Positions 1 through 7,767 of a stretch of 64,000 bases of DNA are shown piece by piece. The stretch spans positions 1-64,000 of the forward strand of contig JAJQCQ010000028.1 of the NCBI GenBank assembly GCA_021202635.1, written 5' to 3'. How positions within the stretch are numbered: the stretch's first letter is position 1; each line of letters opens with the position of its first letter. The notes beneath the pieces are model-generated. The model was not told the DNA's origin, made no database searches, and saw only the letters and a program-made list of their open reading frames with translations. A program made the translations under genes and the position numbers. Source of the DNA: Lachnospiraceae bacterium. Lineage in GTDB: Bacteria; Bacillota; Clostridia; Lachnospirales; Lachnospiraceae.

Positions 1-140
1 ATTGATATAAGGCTAGATAGGTTTTCTAGATAAAATATTTTTTGACTTTATGTTTCTAAGAATCATTTTCCATTCCCTCATTCACTGTTTCTTCTCGATT
101 AGTTTATTTGCTCTACAAAATCTCTCTTAATTGTCCCCTA

Positions 141-1188
141 CTATCTAAATTTCATTTTTATACTTGCATATAGTTCTAATCCCAACAAAAACTTTGTTTT
201 CATACACAATGCTGATAGTTTATGCTGATCCTCCAGATACTTTATTTGGCAATCTTTGACAGCTGATGCAAATGGTTCTTCTTCCAAAGTTTTTTTCAGT
301 TCTGCATACCGTTCATGCCTGGGCTTCGGATTTTGTGGATTAAAAAAATATTTGCTCAACTGAGCAGTTAAAGAAGCTATTTCTCGATTTGCTTCTGCAA
401 CCGTAAAAGAATGGTCTTTTCCAGTCTCTAAATTAAATTTTCTCACGAGCTCACAAGTTCGTTTCAGAATTTCCACGGAGGCTGGTTTATAAGAATGAGT
501 CAGAGAAGAACCAACAATACGATAGTTATAGGTATGCTCATCATTGTAATAGAATGTTTTTACATGATCAAGAAGATATAAGCTATAAACTCCATCGTCA
601 AATACTCCTTTTGCGTAGGGATCAAACCGAATATGGTTATCTTTAATAATAGCCATTTTAACAAACTTTCCCCATGGTGCTGCATATCCATTCGTAATAC
701 CTTTTACATAATATGGGCTAAATTTATGACATAAAATATACTTTTGGATACTCCTTATAGTCTCCAAATCATCTGTATAAAAAATCTGCGAAAATTGATG
801 AATGCGTTTCTGATAGGAATCCGACGTAATGACACAATCTGACATTATACAGTCGGCTCCGGTTCGCTCTGCATCTCGCATTAGCTTCTCACAAGCATTC
901 AGTTCAATCCAATCATCAGAATCTACAAAATAAGCCCACTTTCCAACTGCAGCATCAATTCCTGTATTGCGAGCTTCTGAAACCCCAGCGTTTTTTTTTA
1001 TGGATGACTTTTACTCTTACATCTTGCGCTGCATATTCATCACAAATTTGAGGACAATTATCTGGAGATCCATCATCAACTAGAATCAATTCAAAGTCTT
1101 CATATGTCTGCCCCAAAATACTATTCACACACTGGTGAATATACTTTTCTACTCCGTAAACCGGAACAATAAAACTAATCTTTGGCAT
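141..1188 (-). pseudogene. Family 2 glycosyltransferase, interrupted by a frameshift
   Basis: GT-A glycosyltransferase that would add a sugar from a nucleotide-sugar donor to a growing surface glycan at the cytoplasmic face of the membrane. The N-terminal part (from 1188, good GGGAG ribosome site) shows FIVPVYGVEKYI, QTYEDFELILVDDGS and the start of the donor-binding fold. It runs out of frame at a run of nine A on the coding strand (plus-strand T run 991-999). Removing one A restores AGVSEARNTG and the DSDDW metal-binding motif, and joins the C-terminal 246 residues into a protein of about 348 residues, a normal family length. It is the last gene of the leftward polysaccharide locus. The break may be a true mutation, phase variation or transcriptional slippage at the homopolymer, or a sequencing error. 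The 140 bases downstream hold no supported gene. Acceptor and sugar are unknown. Confidence 0.8.
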
Positions 1189-1249
1189 TTTTAAGCTCCC
1201 ACAATATTTTTTGATGTAAATTCAGTTCTCAGCTATTTCTAAATCAAAT

Positions 1250-2176
1250 CTAGCTGGACAAAACTTCAGGCCTCCCAAGAATAAAGCGAACCGAATCCCT
1301 TACAATATCAGAAAAATCATGGGGTGGCACCCACTTTAAGTCCTGATATAGAAGACTACTATCCATACCTGCATTTAGATCATGTTTATCATCTGAATTC
1401 ACTATAATATCAATTTTTCCACCCATAAATTTTTCAACCTCATTCTTGACAAGAGCAGCCATTTCTATAATATCTGTTTGTCGCAAAGGTCCAAGATTAT
1501 ATACAGATTTCCAGGTCACCGGCTCTTTCTTCAAAAGAATCGTAATGGCTTGAGCTGCATCTCTGACATCCAGAAAGGAAAACTTTTGGTACCCTCCTAC
1601 AATAGAAATTTTTTCGCTGTCCAATGCGCTACAGATAAATTTATACAATACATTTTCAGGAATTTTATCCGTTGGTCCCACCAGAGAAGCCAGTCTAAGA
1701 CTGCAACCAACCGTTGTACCATATGAAAAATGTATTGCCTGACTCAGCATTTCTTCTGATCCATATTTTGCCAGCGCGTAAAGATATCCCGGAGACAATT
1801 CTGAATCTTCTGCACCCAGCATAGCTTTATCACTCCCATATACAGACTGTGAAGAGAGATTCAAAATGCCTGCAGCTTTCTTTTCTACAGCCATTTGATA
1901 CAACCGCCGTGAGAAATGAAGACTTTGAGTAAGCCCAGATCCCAATGATTTGCGACAAAAAGCGCCATGAATAATGACACAATTTTCATCAATTATACCA
2001 TTCGGATCATTCAAGAGGCTCTCGTTAGAAAGAATAGTAATATCGTACTCTCGAAAACAAGCTTCCGCCTTCTCTAATTCAGAAGTTAAAGCATAAATCT
2101 CATATTCACTGTTTTTAAGCTGCCTGATCAATTCTTTTCCTAAGTATCCGGTGGCTCCGGTTATTACTATCTTCAA
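1250..2176 (-). CDS. NAD(P)-dependent epimerase/dehydratase (extended SDR family)
   Basis: Nucleotide-sugar modifying enzyme of the extended short-chain dehydrogenase family, acting in the cytosol on a sugar nucleotide. The N-terminus carries the Rossmann motif GATGYLG (Gly7, Gly10, Gly13). The catalytic Ser region SSQSVYG and a YxxxK motif (YALAK) follow about 130-150 residues in. The product is about 308 residues, a usual family length. An upstream ATG at 2248 exists, but a TTG at 2176 sits 8 nt after AGGAGCG and gives the family-typical start LKIVITGATG, so TTG is chosen. It lies between a glycosyltransferase and an ATP-grasp gene in the same orientation, consistent with supply of an unusual sugar to the locus. 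The exact reaction (4-epimerase, 4,6-dehydratase or reductase) cannot be told. Confidence 0.85.
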   Translation of the reverse strand: MKIVITGATGYLGKELIRQLKNSEYEIYALTSELEKAEACFREYDITILSNESLLNDPNGIIDENCVIIHGAFCRKSLGSGLTQSLHFSRRLYQMAVEKKAAGILNLSSQSVYGSDKAMLGAEDSELSPGYLYALAKYGSEEMLSQAIHFSYGTTVGCSLRLASLVGPTDKIPENVLYKFICSALDSEKISIVGGYQKFSFLDVRDAAQAITILLKKEPVTWKSVYNLGPLRQTDIIEMAALVKNEVEKFMGGKIDIIVNSDDKHDLNAGMDSSLLYQDLKWVPPHDFSDIVRDSVRFILGRPEVLSS

Positions 2177-2274
2177 GAAAATTCGCTCCTTATATGTTTT
2201 ACAAGTTTCCGGCAACAACCCATCTGTGTCGGTTGCCACCCATAACACTTAATTGCACTTATGTTTTTAGGCGT

Positions 2275-3570
2275 TCAATAATCAAAAATCCGTTTAGGCT
2301 CCATCTTAAACACCATATTCTCTCCCTTATCGTTTAAGACAGTAATATGAGTATTTAAGTATTCGATATCTTCAGCCATCTGTTCGCGGCTGTCACATAT
2401 CATAACAAACCGAATCATTAATTGCCGAAGCGTATCACCATTTGGTGTCTCTGTTCCAACCGGGTATCGACTCTCATACTCAATTACACTTGGTGTATAT
2501 TTCACAGCATTTTCCAAGCCTTCAATTCTTCCGACTCTTCCGCCTTTTGCCACAAAAGATACAATACCGCAACACTTCCCCTTCATGTACGGGTCTTCTT
2601 TCTCTGGACAAAAAGTGACACTCTTCCCAAGCAACGCATGTTCCACAAGCACATGCATATAATTAATACCATTCGTTCTCTCTAAAAAACGATACGGAGC
2701 TTCTCCCGCGGAACGCAGTCCTGCCTCGAAAATGTGAAATCCATCCACCGAATCATACATTCCCTGAATAAAAAGTACACCATTTTTTATGCCCAGACTT
2801 CGGCAGAGACGAAGCATCGGCTCATTCACCTGCACCATATATTCGTCAATAAACAGCGAAGGAAACACGCGTGCCGCAGGAATCGTTGTCACATTTCCTT
2901 CATGAACGGCTACGGGATAGCGGTTATCTATACAGGACAACGTTGGCATCCCATTACTTATTGTATAATGTGCAGTAAATTCATTTCCCTTTACAAATTC
3001 CTCCACGATAATTTTTCCGCAACTGGAATGAGACAATGAGTCCTCTTCAGCACATTTCAATTCACCCTCATCCATGCAGATATGTACCCCGGCAGATGTT
3101 GATGCGTCCACAGGTTTGATTACAACGGGATACTTTATCTTCTCCAAACCCGATTGGGGCAACTTCGTCCCAGTAAAGTACGTATACGGGCACGGAACTC
3201 CAGTCTCTTCACAAAGGCTGCGGAATTGGTCTTTGCTCTCTACTCTATTCCACTGCTCTTTTGTGCAAAAAAACGGAAGCGCATACTTTTCAGAAAGTGA
3301 CATTGCCTTCAGCAAATTAAACTCACTGATGCCAGCTAAAATACCATCAACATGCTTATCTTCTATTAACTTACTTAAAGACTCTGAATCAGCTGTACTG
3401 ATCATGACTGCTTCATCTGCAATCTTCTTTGCTGATGAATGTTCTGGTGGATAATAATCTGCAACGATCGTATATGCACCATTTATCTTAGCATAATGAA
3501 CGATATCATATGCACCTACATTAGAACCAAGAACCAGCAAAGTTTTTCCCTTAAAAAGGCAATCATCCAT
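2275..3570 (-). CDS. ATP-grasp domain ligase 1
   Basis: ATP-grasp enzyme of 431 residues; the family couples ATP hydrolysis to ligation of a carboxylate (as an acyl phosphate) to an amine or similar nucleophile. The first 100 residues form a Rossmann-like pre-grasp fold (TLLVLGSNVGAYDIV, then DGILAGISE). A lysine-containing strand (YPVVIKPVDAS.SAGVH) and the IIVEEFVKGNEF strand mark the nucleotide-binding grasp. An F.EAGLRSAGEAP segment near residue 280 is where the Mg-binding Glu/Asn residues of the family normally lie. The start follows GGGAG by 9 nt. It is neighbour to a second ATP-grasp, a sugar aminotransferase and a priming sugar transferase, which suggests amidation or aminoacylation of an amino sugar. 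Substrates are inferred only. Confidence 0.82.
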   Translation of the reverse strand: MDDCLFKGKTLLVLGSNVGAYDIVHYAKINGAYTIVADYYPPEHSSAKKIADEAVMISTADSESLSKLIEDKHVDGILAGISEFNLLKAMSLSEKYALPFFCTKEQWNRVESKDQFRSLCEETGVPCPYTYFTGTKLPQSGLEKIKYPVVIKPVDASTSAGVHICMDEGELKCAEEDSLSHSSCGKIIVEEFVKGNEFTAHYTISNGMPTLSCIDNRYPVAVHEGNVTTIPAARVFPSLFIDEYMVQVNEPMLRLCRSLGIKNGVLFIQGMYDSVDGFHIFEAGLRSAGEAPYRFLERTNGINYMHVLVEHALLGKSVTFCPEKEDPYMKGKCCGIVSFVAKGGRVGRIEGLENAVKYTPSVIEYESRYPVGTETPNGDTLRQLMIRFVMICDSREQMAEDIEYLNTHITVLNDKGENMVFKMEPKRIFDY

Positions 3571-3590
3571 CCAAAAATACTCCCTTTTTC

Positions 3591-4784
3591 TTATCTAATC
3601 TTCATACTTATATGATAATTAATATTTTCCAGCATAGAATCCATTTCTCTCTGATTATCAAACTTCAAGAAAGCTATTCCAATTGCCTTGGATGCATTAT
3701 CAAAATATTCCACGTTATCTCCCAGCTTCTTATAAACACACTCTTTTACAATATGTTTTTTCAATACTTTCGAGTAATCAATTCCCTCAAAAACACCGTT
3801 TTTCGATGTGTGGAGATTGTGCGTGGCGTAATATAATGTCGCTTCATTTTCTTTTACATTAATTGGCATTCCCATAGCAGCGCATACTGACATCTCCACA
3901 ACATCCGTATCAAATATCATACCAAGCAAATCAGGAATCATATTTCCCCCGCTTCTGGGACCAATATCTATGGGCCATACGTTGTCGTTTTTATCAACGA
4001 TCAATTCCACATTCATAGGTCCGGACACAATGCCAAGCTTATCAACCAGTCTCTGCAAAGTAGTTTTCACATGTTCTATGTCATCCAGACCTAACAATAA
4101 AGGATAGCTTTTTCCAACAGGAACCAACGGATTAACCTCGCTATCCCTGTGACAGTTCATAAGCCCCCATTGAATCACTTTTCTTTCATATACAAATATA
4201 TCGCCGCCAATTAGATACTTATGCTTTTTCTCGATATACTCTTCCATAATCAGGCGATGTGTTCTTGAAAAGGAAAATGCAAAGTTCACTGCCTGTACTA
4301 AACCATTCCAGCTATGAAGCACAGTTGCTCCCTTGCTCCCGGAAGAATCAACCGGCTTCACAATAACCGGAAGATGATAGTAGCAGATGTCCTGCTCAAT
4401 TTCCTGTAGCGTTGAGTATCCATTCGCAAATGGAGCATGAAACCCATTATTTTTCAAAAATCTTCTAAACTTATCCTTATTGCATAGAGTCTGTACAGAC
4501 TCATAGGGGTTACCTGGCAGACCCAGCTTATCTGCTACATATGCCGCTGTAGGCGCTGCCGGATCGGATGCATATGCAATGATTCCATCAATTTTTTCTT
4601 TTTCCGCCACTAACAAAACTGCTTCTTTATCTGTTGTACTTACCAAATAAAAACGATCCGCTTCATACTGTCCGGGATTATCTAACAAATAATCACAAAG
4701 TACCGTATATAAGCCTAATCTTTTTGCTGTCTCTATTGCAATTACCTGTTGAGCAGATCCACCCAGTAATAGTATCTTTTTCAT
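3591..4784 (-). CDS. ATP-grasp domain ligase 2
   Basis: Second ATP-grasp ligase, 397 residues, only distantly similar in sequence to its downstream neighbour. The N-terminus LLLGGSAQQVIAIETAKRLG is a carbamoyl-phosphate-synthase/PurK-like pre-grasp fold. The grasp core includes LPVIVKPVDSSGSKG, RLIMEEYIEKKHKY and a C-terminal metal-binding stretch (NVWPIDIGPRSGGN). Its start codon overlaps the stop of the sugar transferase gene (ATGA), so the two are probably translationally coupled. Together with ligase 1, the aminotransferase and the epimerase it forms a set able to make an amino sugar and attach a carboxylic acid or amino acid to it. This is an inference from gene context; the protein could also act on a peptide or another small molecule. 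Confidence 0.82.
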   Translation of the reverse strand: MKKILLLGGSAQQVIAIETAKRLGLYTVLCDYLLDNPGQYEADRFYLVSTTDKEAVLLVAEKEKIDGIIAYASDPAAPTAAYVADKLGLPGNPYESVQTLCNKDKFRRFLKNNGFHAPFANGYSTLQEIEQDICYYHLPVIVKPVDSSGSKGATVLHSWNGLVQAVNFAFSFSRTHRLIMEEYIEKKHKYLIGGDIFVYERKVIQWGLMNCHRDSEVNPLVPVGKSYPLLLGLDDIEHVKTTLQRLVDKLGIVSGPMNVELIVDKNDNVWPIDIGPRSGGNMIPDLLGMIFDTDVVEMSVCAAMGMPINVKENEATLYYATHNLHTSKNGVFEGIDYSKVLKKHIVKECVYKKLGDNVEYFDNASKAIGIAFLKFDNQREMDSMLENINYHISMKIR

Positions 4785-5653
4785 ATACCCTTCTTCACAT
4801 CCATTTCTTCAAAAGCCCGGTCAACATATTTCTGCTCAACTTCATCAAGATTTATAACTCGTCCGCCAGTGTCATAACCCATAAAAGTACCGATTTTCAC
4901 ATTTGCTCTGGCTGAGGCATTCTTTCGATTAAGAGCAAATTGGATAAGTCGAATCAACATTTTACAGTCTGTAACAAAACTGATATGTTCAATATACCAT
5001 ACATCATTATCCAGCTTTTCCTGCCATGTCCACACATGATTGATTCCTTCATGCGGCGGGCACTCCAATCCGGGTCTTACAGAAAGTCTCATCCTGTGTC
5101 TGGAATTGTATCGACCAAGGTATTCTGGCGGCAGCGGCCGCGGACCAATCAGACTCATATCACCTTTCAGCACAGACCAAAAATTCAACAACTCATCCAG
5201 AGAAGTTTTTCTTACAAACCTCCCCCATTTCGTTACACGCTGCCCAGGCGGAAGCAGTTCACCTTGCTCATCAACTTCATTTGTCATGTTACGAAACTTA
5301 ATAATTTTAAATGGTTTCCCATTCTTTCCTGTTCTCTCTTGAGTAAAAAAAATGGGCCTTCCTACATCAAAAAAAGTAATAATCCCTATAACAAGATTGA
5401 TAGGCAATGTCACAATCAAGGCAAGTAAAGACATCACTATATCTATCAAACGTTTTATGTACTTCGAATAGAAATTCTGTCTGGGACATACCAGTTCCAA
5501 TTCTGCATTTATCTCAGGAAGGCGCTCCTCAGCAAGCCAATCTGCAATCTTCCATCGCATAGCTTTTGTTAATGCTGTTCTGTCTCGACTTGGTTTCTCC
5601 GTCACTGGAACTGAGCCTGTCATCACTGTTGATCCAGTCGTTTCTGTCATCAT
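4781..5653 (-). CDS. Initiating sugar-phosphate transferase (monotopic phosphoglycosyltransferase)
   Basis: Bacterial sugar transferase that moves a sugar-1-phosphate from UDP-sugar to undecaprenyl phosphate, the first membrane step of polysaccharide or glycan assembly. The product is 290 residues. A hydrophobic re-entrant helix (IDIVMSLLALIVTLP) lies near residue 70. The family core follows: FTQERTG, FKIIKFRNM, KTSLDELLNFW, VLKGDMSLIGPRP and LSVRPGLECPP. There is a 65-residue soluble N-terminal extension before the membrane helix. The start (MM doublet) follows GGAGG by 6 nt. The gene is tightly packed between the aminotransferase (16 nt) and ATP-grasp 2 (4 nt overlap). The sugar it transfers is unknown; the neighbouring aminotransferase makes a di- or mono-amino sugar plausible, as in PglC-type systems. 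Confidence 0.9.
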   Translation of the reverse strand: MMTETTGSTVMTGSVPVTEKPSRDRTALTKAMRWKIADWLAEERLPEINAELELVCPRQNFYSKYIKRLIDIVMSLLALIVTLPINLVIGIITFFDVGRPIFFTQERTGKNGKPFKIIKFRNMTNEVDEQGELLPPGQRVTKWGRFVRKTSLDELLNFWSVLKGDMSLIGPRPLPPEYLGRYNSRHRMRLSVRPGLECPPHEGINHVWTWQEKLDNDVWYIEHISFVTDCKMLIRLIQFALNRKNASARANVKIGTFMGYDTGGRVINLDEVEQKYVDRAFEEMDVKKGI

Positions 5654-5669
5654 CAGCCACCTCCATAGC

Positions 5670-6773
5670 TCACTTTTTCAAAATCAACTTGCAAATCTTC
5701 TCAACATCATCCAAGCCGAGATCTGCGTACATCGGCAGACATAATACGTTCAATGAAACATCATGTGCTACAGGTGTTTTTTGAATCTCAAATTTTCCTT
5801 TGTAGCAATCCAGATCATTCGTCGCTGGGAAAAAGTACCGTCTTGCGTGAATATCGTTTTTTGCCAGCCGATTATAAACATCGTCCCTGCTTTCTCCGTA
5901 TTCCTGTGAAGCTATGTAAACAGGATAATACGCATAGTTCTGAGTAATGTAATCGCTTACATTCATCAATTTGATTCCTGGAATATTGCTTAACAGTTCA
6001 TCATATTTCCCAGCTACAATCCTTCGTTTAGCAATATTCTCATCAACGTACCTTAAATTACAAATACCCATCGCTGCCCGAAACTCATCTAATTTTGCAT
6101 TTCCTCCAACATCCATCACACAGTCTTCCCCATGAATTCCAAAATTTTTTAATTCATGGAGACGCATCTGGTACTGTTTGTTCTTAAAAGCAATAGCCCC
6201 GCCTTCTATTGTGTTAAATACTTTTGTTGCATGGAAGCTGTACATGCACATGTCTCCGAAATTACCGACACCAACATCTTTATATTTCACCCCAAATGCG
6301 TGGGCACCGTCATAGATGGCTTTCAGCCCATGTCGGTCTGCGATATCCTGGATTGCTTCAACATCGCAAATATTTCCATATACGTGAACCGGCATTATGG
6401 CCACTGTTTGATCTGTTATAAGATCTTCGATCTTCGAAACATCAATGGTGTAATCGCAGGGATTTATATCGCAAAATACAGGCACAAGGCCCTGCCTGAC
6501 AATCGCGTGTGTCGTTGAAACAAAAGTATATGGTGTTGTAATTACTTCTGAACCTTTCGGAAAGTCAAATGTCTGAAGTCCCATTTCCAGAGCCAAATGT
6601 CCGTTAACGAATAATGAAAGCTCCGGTACACCGAGGTAGTCGATCAACTGATGCTGTAGCTTCTTATATACTGGACCCATATTGGTCATGCGTTTCGATT
6701 CAAAAATGGATCTAATTTCCTCAGTATATTCTTCCATAGAAGCAATCGAAGATTGTGTTACAAAGATACTCAT
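5670..6773 (-). CDS. DegT/DnrJ/EryC1/StrS sugar aminotransferase
   Basis: PLP-dependent aminotransferase that converts a keto group on a nucleotide sugar to an amine, usually with glutamate as donor. Visible motifs are GSEVITTPYTFVSTTHA near residue 60, MPVHVYGN, IYDGAHAFG (PLP-contacting Asp) and SFHATKVFNTIEGG, where the Lys forms the PLP Schiff base. Length is 367 residues, normal for the family. The longer reading from 6866 includes a low-complexity lysine/tyrosine/arginine leader; the ATG at 6773 lies 8 nt after AGGAGG and gives the typical family N-terminus, so it is used. It is the first clear glycan gene of the leftward cluster, 16 nt upstream of the sugar transferase. It is probably a 4-amino-sugar enzyme; the sugar is not determinable. 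Confidence 0.9.
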   Translation of the reverse strand: MSIFVTQSSIASMEEYTEEIRSIFESKRMTNMGPVYKKLQHQLIDYLGVPELSLFVNGHLALEMGLQTFDFPKGSEVITTPYTFVSTTHAIVRQGLVPVFCDINPCDYTIDVSKIEDLITDQTVAIMPVHVYGNICDVEAIQDIADRHGLKAIYDGAHAFGVKYKDVGVGNFGDMCMYSFHATKVFNTIEGGAIAFKNKQYQMRLHELKNFGIHGEDCVMDVGGNAKLDEFRAAMGICNLRYVDENIAKRRIVAGKYDELLSNIPGIKLMNVSDYITQNYAYYPVYIASQEYGESRDDVYNRLAKNDIHARRYFFPATNDLDCYKGKFEIQKTPVAHDVSLNVLCLPMYADLGLDDVEKICKLILKK

Positions 6774-6905
6774 TTTTCTCCTCCTGTGTCTTTTGTACCC
6801 CGAACATTTAGAAACGAGAGCGCAGTATCTATTTTTATATCTATTTTTGTATTTATTTCTGCTCAATTAAACTTTTTATGTATGCTATACTTCATAAACG
6901 TCAGG

Positions 6906-7574
6906 CTAATTCTTGTTATTAAAAATGCTCTGCATAATATTGCTATGTATCTCATCAATACTCTGCATTGCTCCATCTTTGCAGCACTCGATAACAATCC
7001 ATCCCAGTTTATCCACACAATAGCTTGCTGCATCCTGTGATCGTTTTAGATAATCTAAATCTTTTTCATGAATATCTTTCTTTTGTTCATCACCTTTATA
7101 TCGTTTACTTATCAATCGCTGGCTCACTTCAGGATCTACATGCAGATATAATGTCAAAGTCGGTTTCGGAATGCCAAGAAGTTGATATTCATAAACAAAT
7201 AACCAATTTAAATACTCACTCCATTTTTCATTCGGGAGTTTGGAACACTGATGAATCGCATTCGATGTTGTATATCGATCTGCAATCACCGTTCCACCTG
7301 AATCTAAAAATTCTTTCCAGTCTTTTTTATAGCTTGCATAACGATCAACAGCATAAAAGCTTGATGCTGCATAAGCATTTACATCGTCAGGATGGCTGCC
7401 AAATTCACCATTAAGATACATTTTCACCAAAGAAGACGATGCACTATCATAATTTGGAAACGATATCTTTCTTACCAAAACATTTTTATCTTGCAACTCT
7501 TTATACAACATCTCCGCTTGTGTTGCTTTTCCACTACCATCTAGGCCTTCTATTACAATCAGTTTTCCGCCCAT
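6906..7574 (-). CDS. Thymidylate kinase-like P-loop nucleotide kinase
   Basis: Deoxynucleoside monophosphate kinase of the thymidylate kinase family, phosphorylating dTMP to dTDP for DNA synthesis. The P-loop is GLDGSGKATQ (residues 10-19), followed by the base-binding region, the DR motif in IADRYTTSNAIHQ and a basic lid ISKRYKGDEQKKDIHEKDLDYL. Length is 222 residues, near the family norm of about 210-220. Ala replaces the first Thr of the usual GKTTQ; from memory this GKATQ form is common among clostridial homologues. It is oriented with the polysaccharide genes and sits just before them, so it could be the housekeeping enzyme or supply dTDP for dTDP-sugars. Its AT-rich codon use resembles the glycan locus rather than the genes to its right. 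Confidence 0.85.
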   Translation of the reverse strand: MGGKLIVIEGLDGSGKATQAEMLYKELQDKNVLVRKISFPNYDSASSSLVKMYLNGEFGSHPDDVNAYAASSFYAVDRYASYKKDWKEFLDSGGTVIADRYTTSNAIHQCSKLPNEKWSEYLNWLFVYEYQLLGIPKPTLTLYLHVDPEVSQRLISKRYKGDEQKKDIHEKDLDYLKRSQDAASYCVDKLGWIVIECCKDGAMQSIDEIHSNIMQSIFNNKN

Positions 7575-7693
7575 ATTTGCCTTATTCCATCTTTCCTATT
7601 ATTTTTTTCAGATTCACTATGCTGCTTGGACTTTTGGATTGACCAGAATTGTTTTTTATCCGACTGTGAGTGGCGCTTTTGGCCCGGCTCCAA

Positions 7694-7726
7694 CAGTGTT
7701 CAAAGCCATCTGACAGATGAACACTG
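7694..7726. repeat. Inverted repeat between helicase and kinase genes
   Basis: Perfect 9-nt arms CAGTGTTCA and TGAACACTG are separated by 15 nt. The hairpin has no adjacent T run on the leftward strand, so it is a weak terminator candidate for the helicase gene. Its position marks the boundary between the AT-rich glycan locus and the GC-richer sequence to the right. Confidence 0.5.
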
Positions 7727-7767
7727 GCTCGAATTTTTAAAGCCAAATAACAGAAGCTCCCGCCCCG

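Noticed and set aside
1-140. Short frame at the left end starting MREWKMILRN
   Set aside because: Only 22 codons to a stop and no family match; treated as non-coding.
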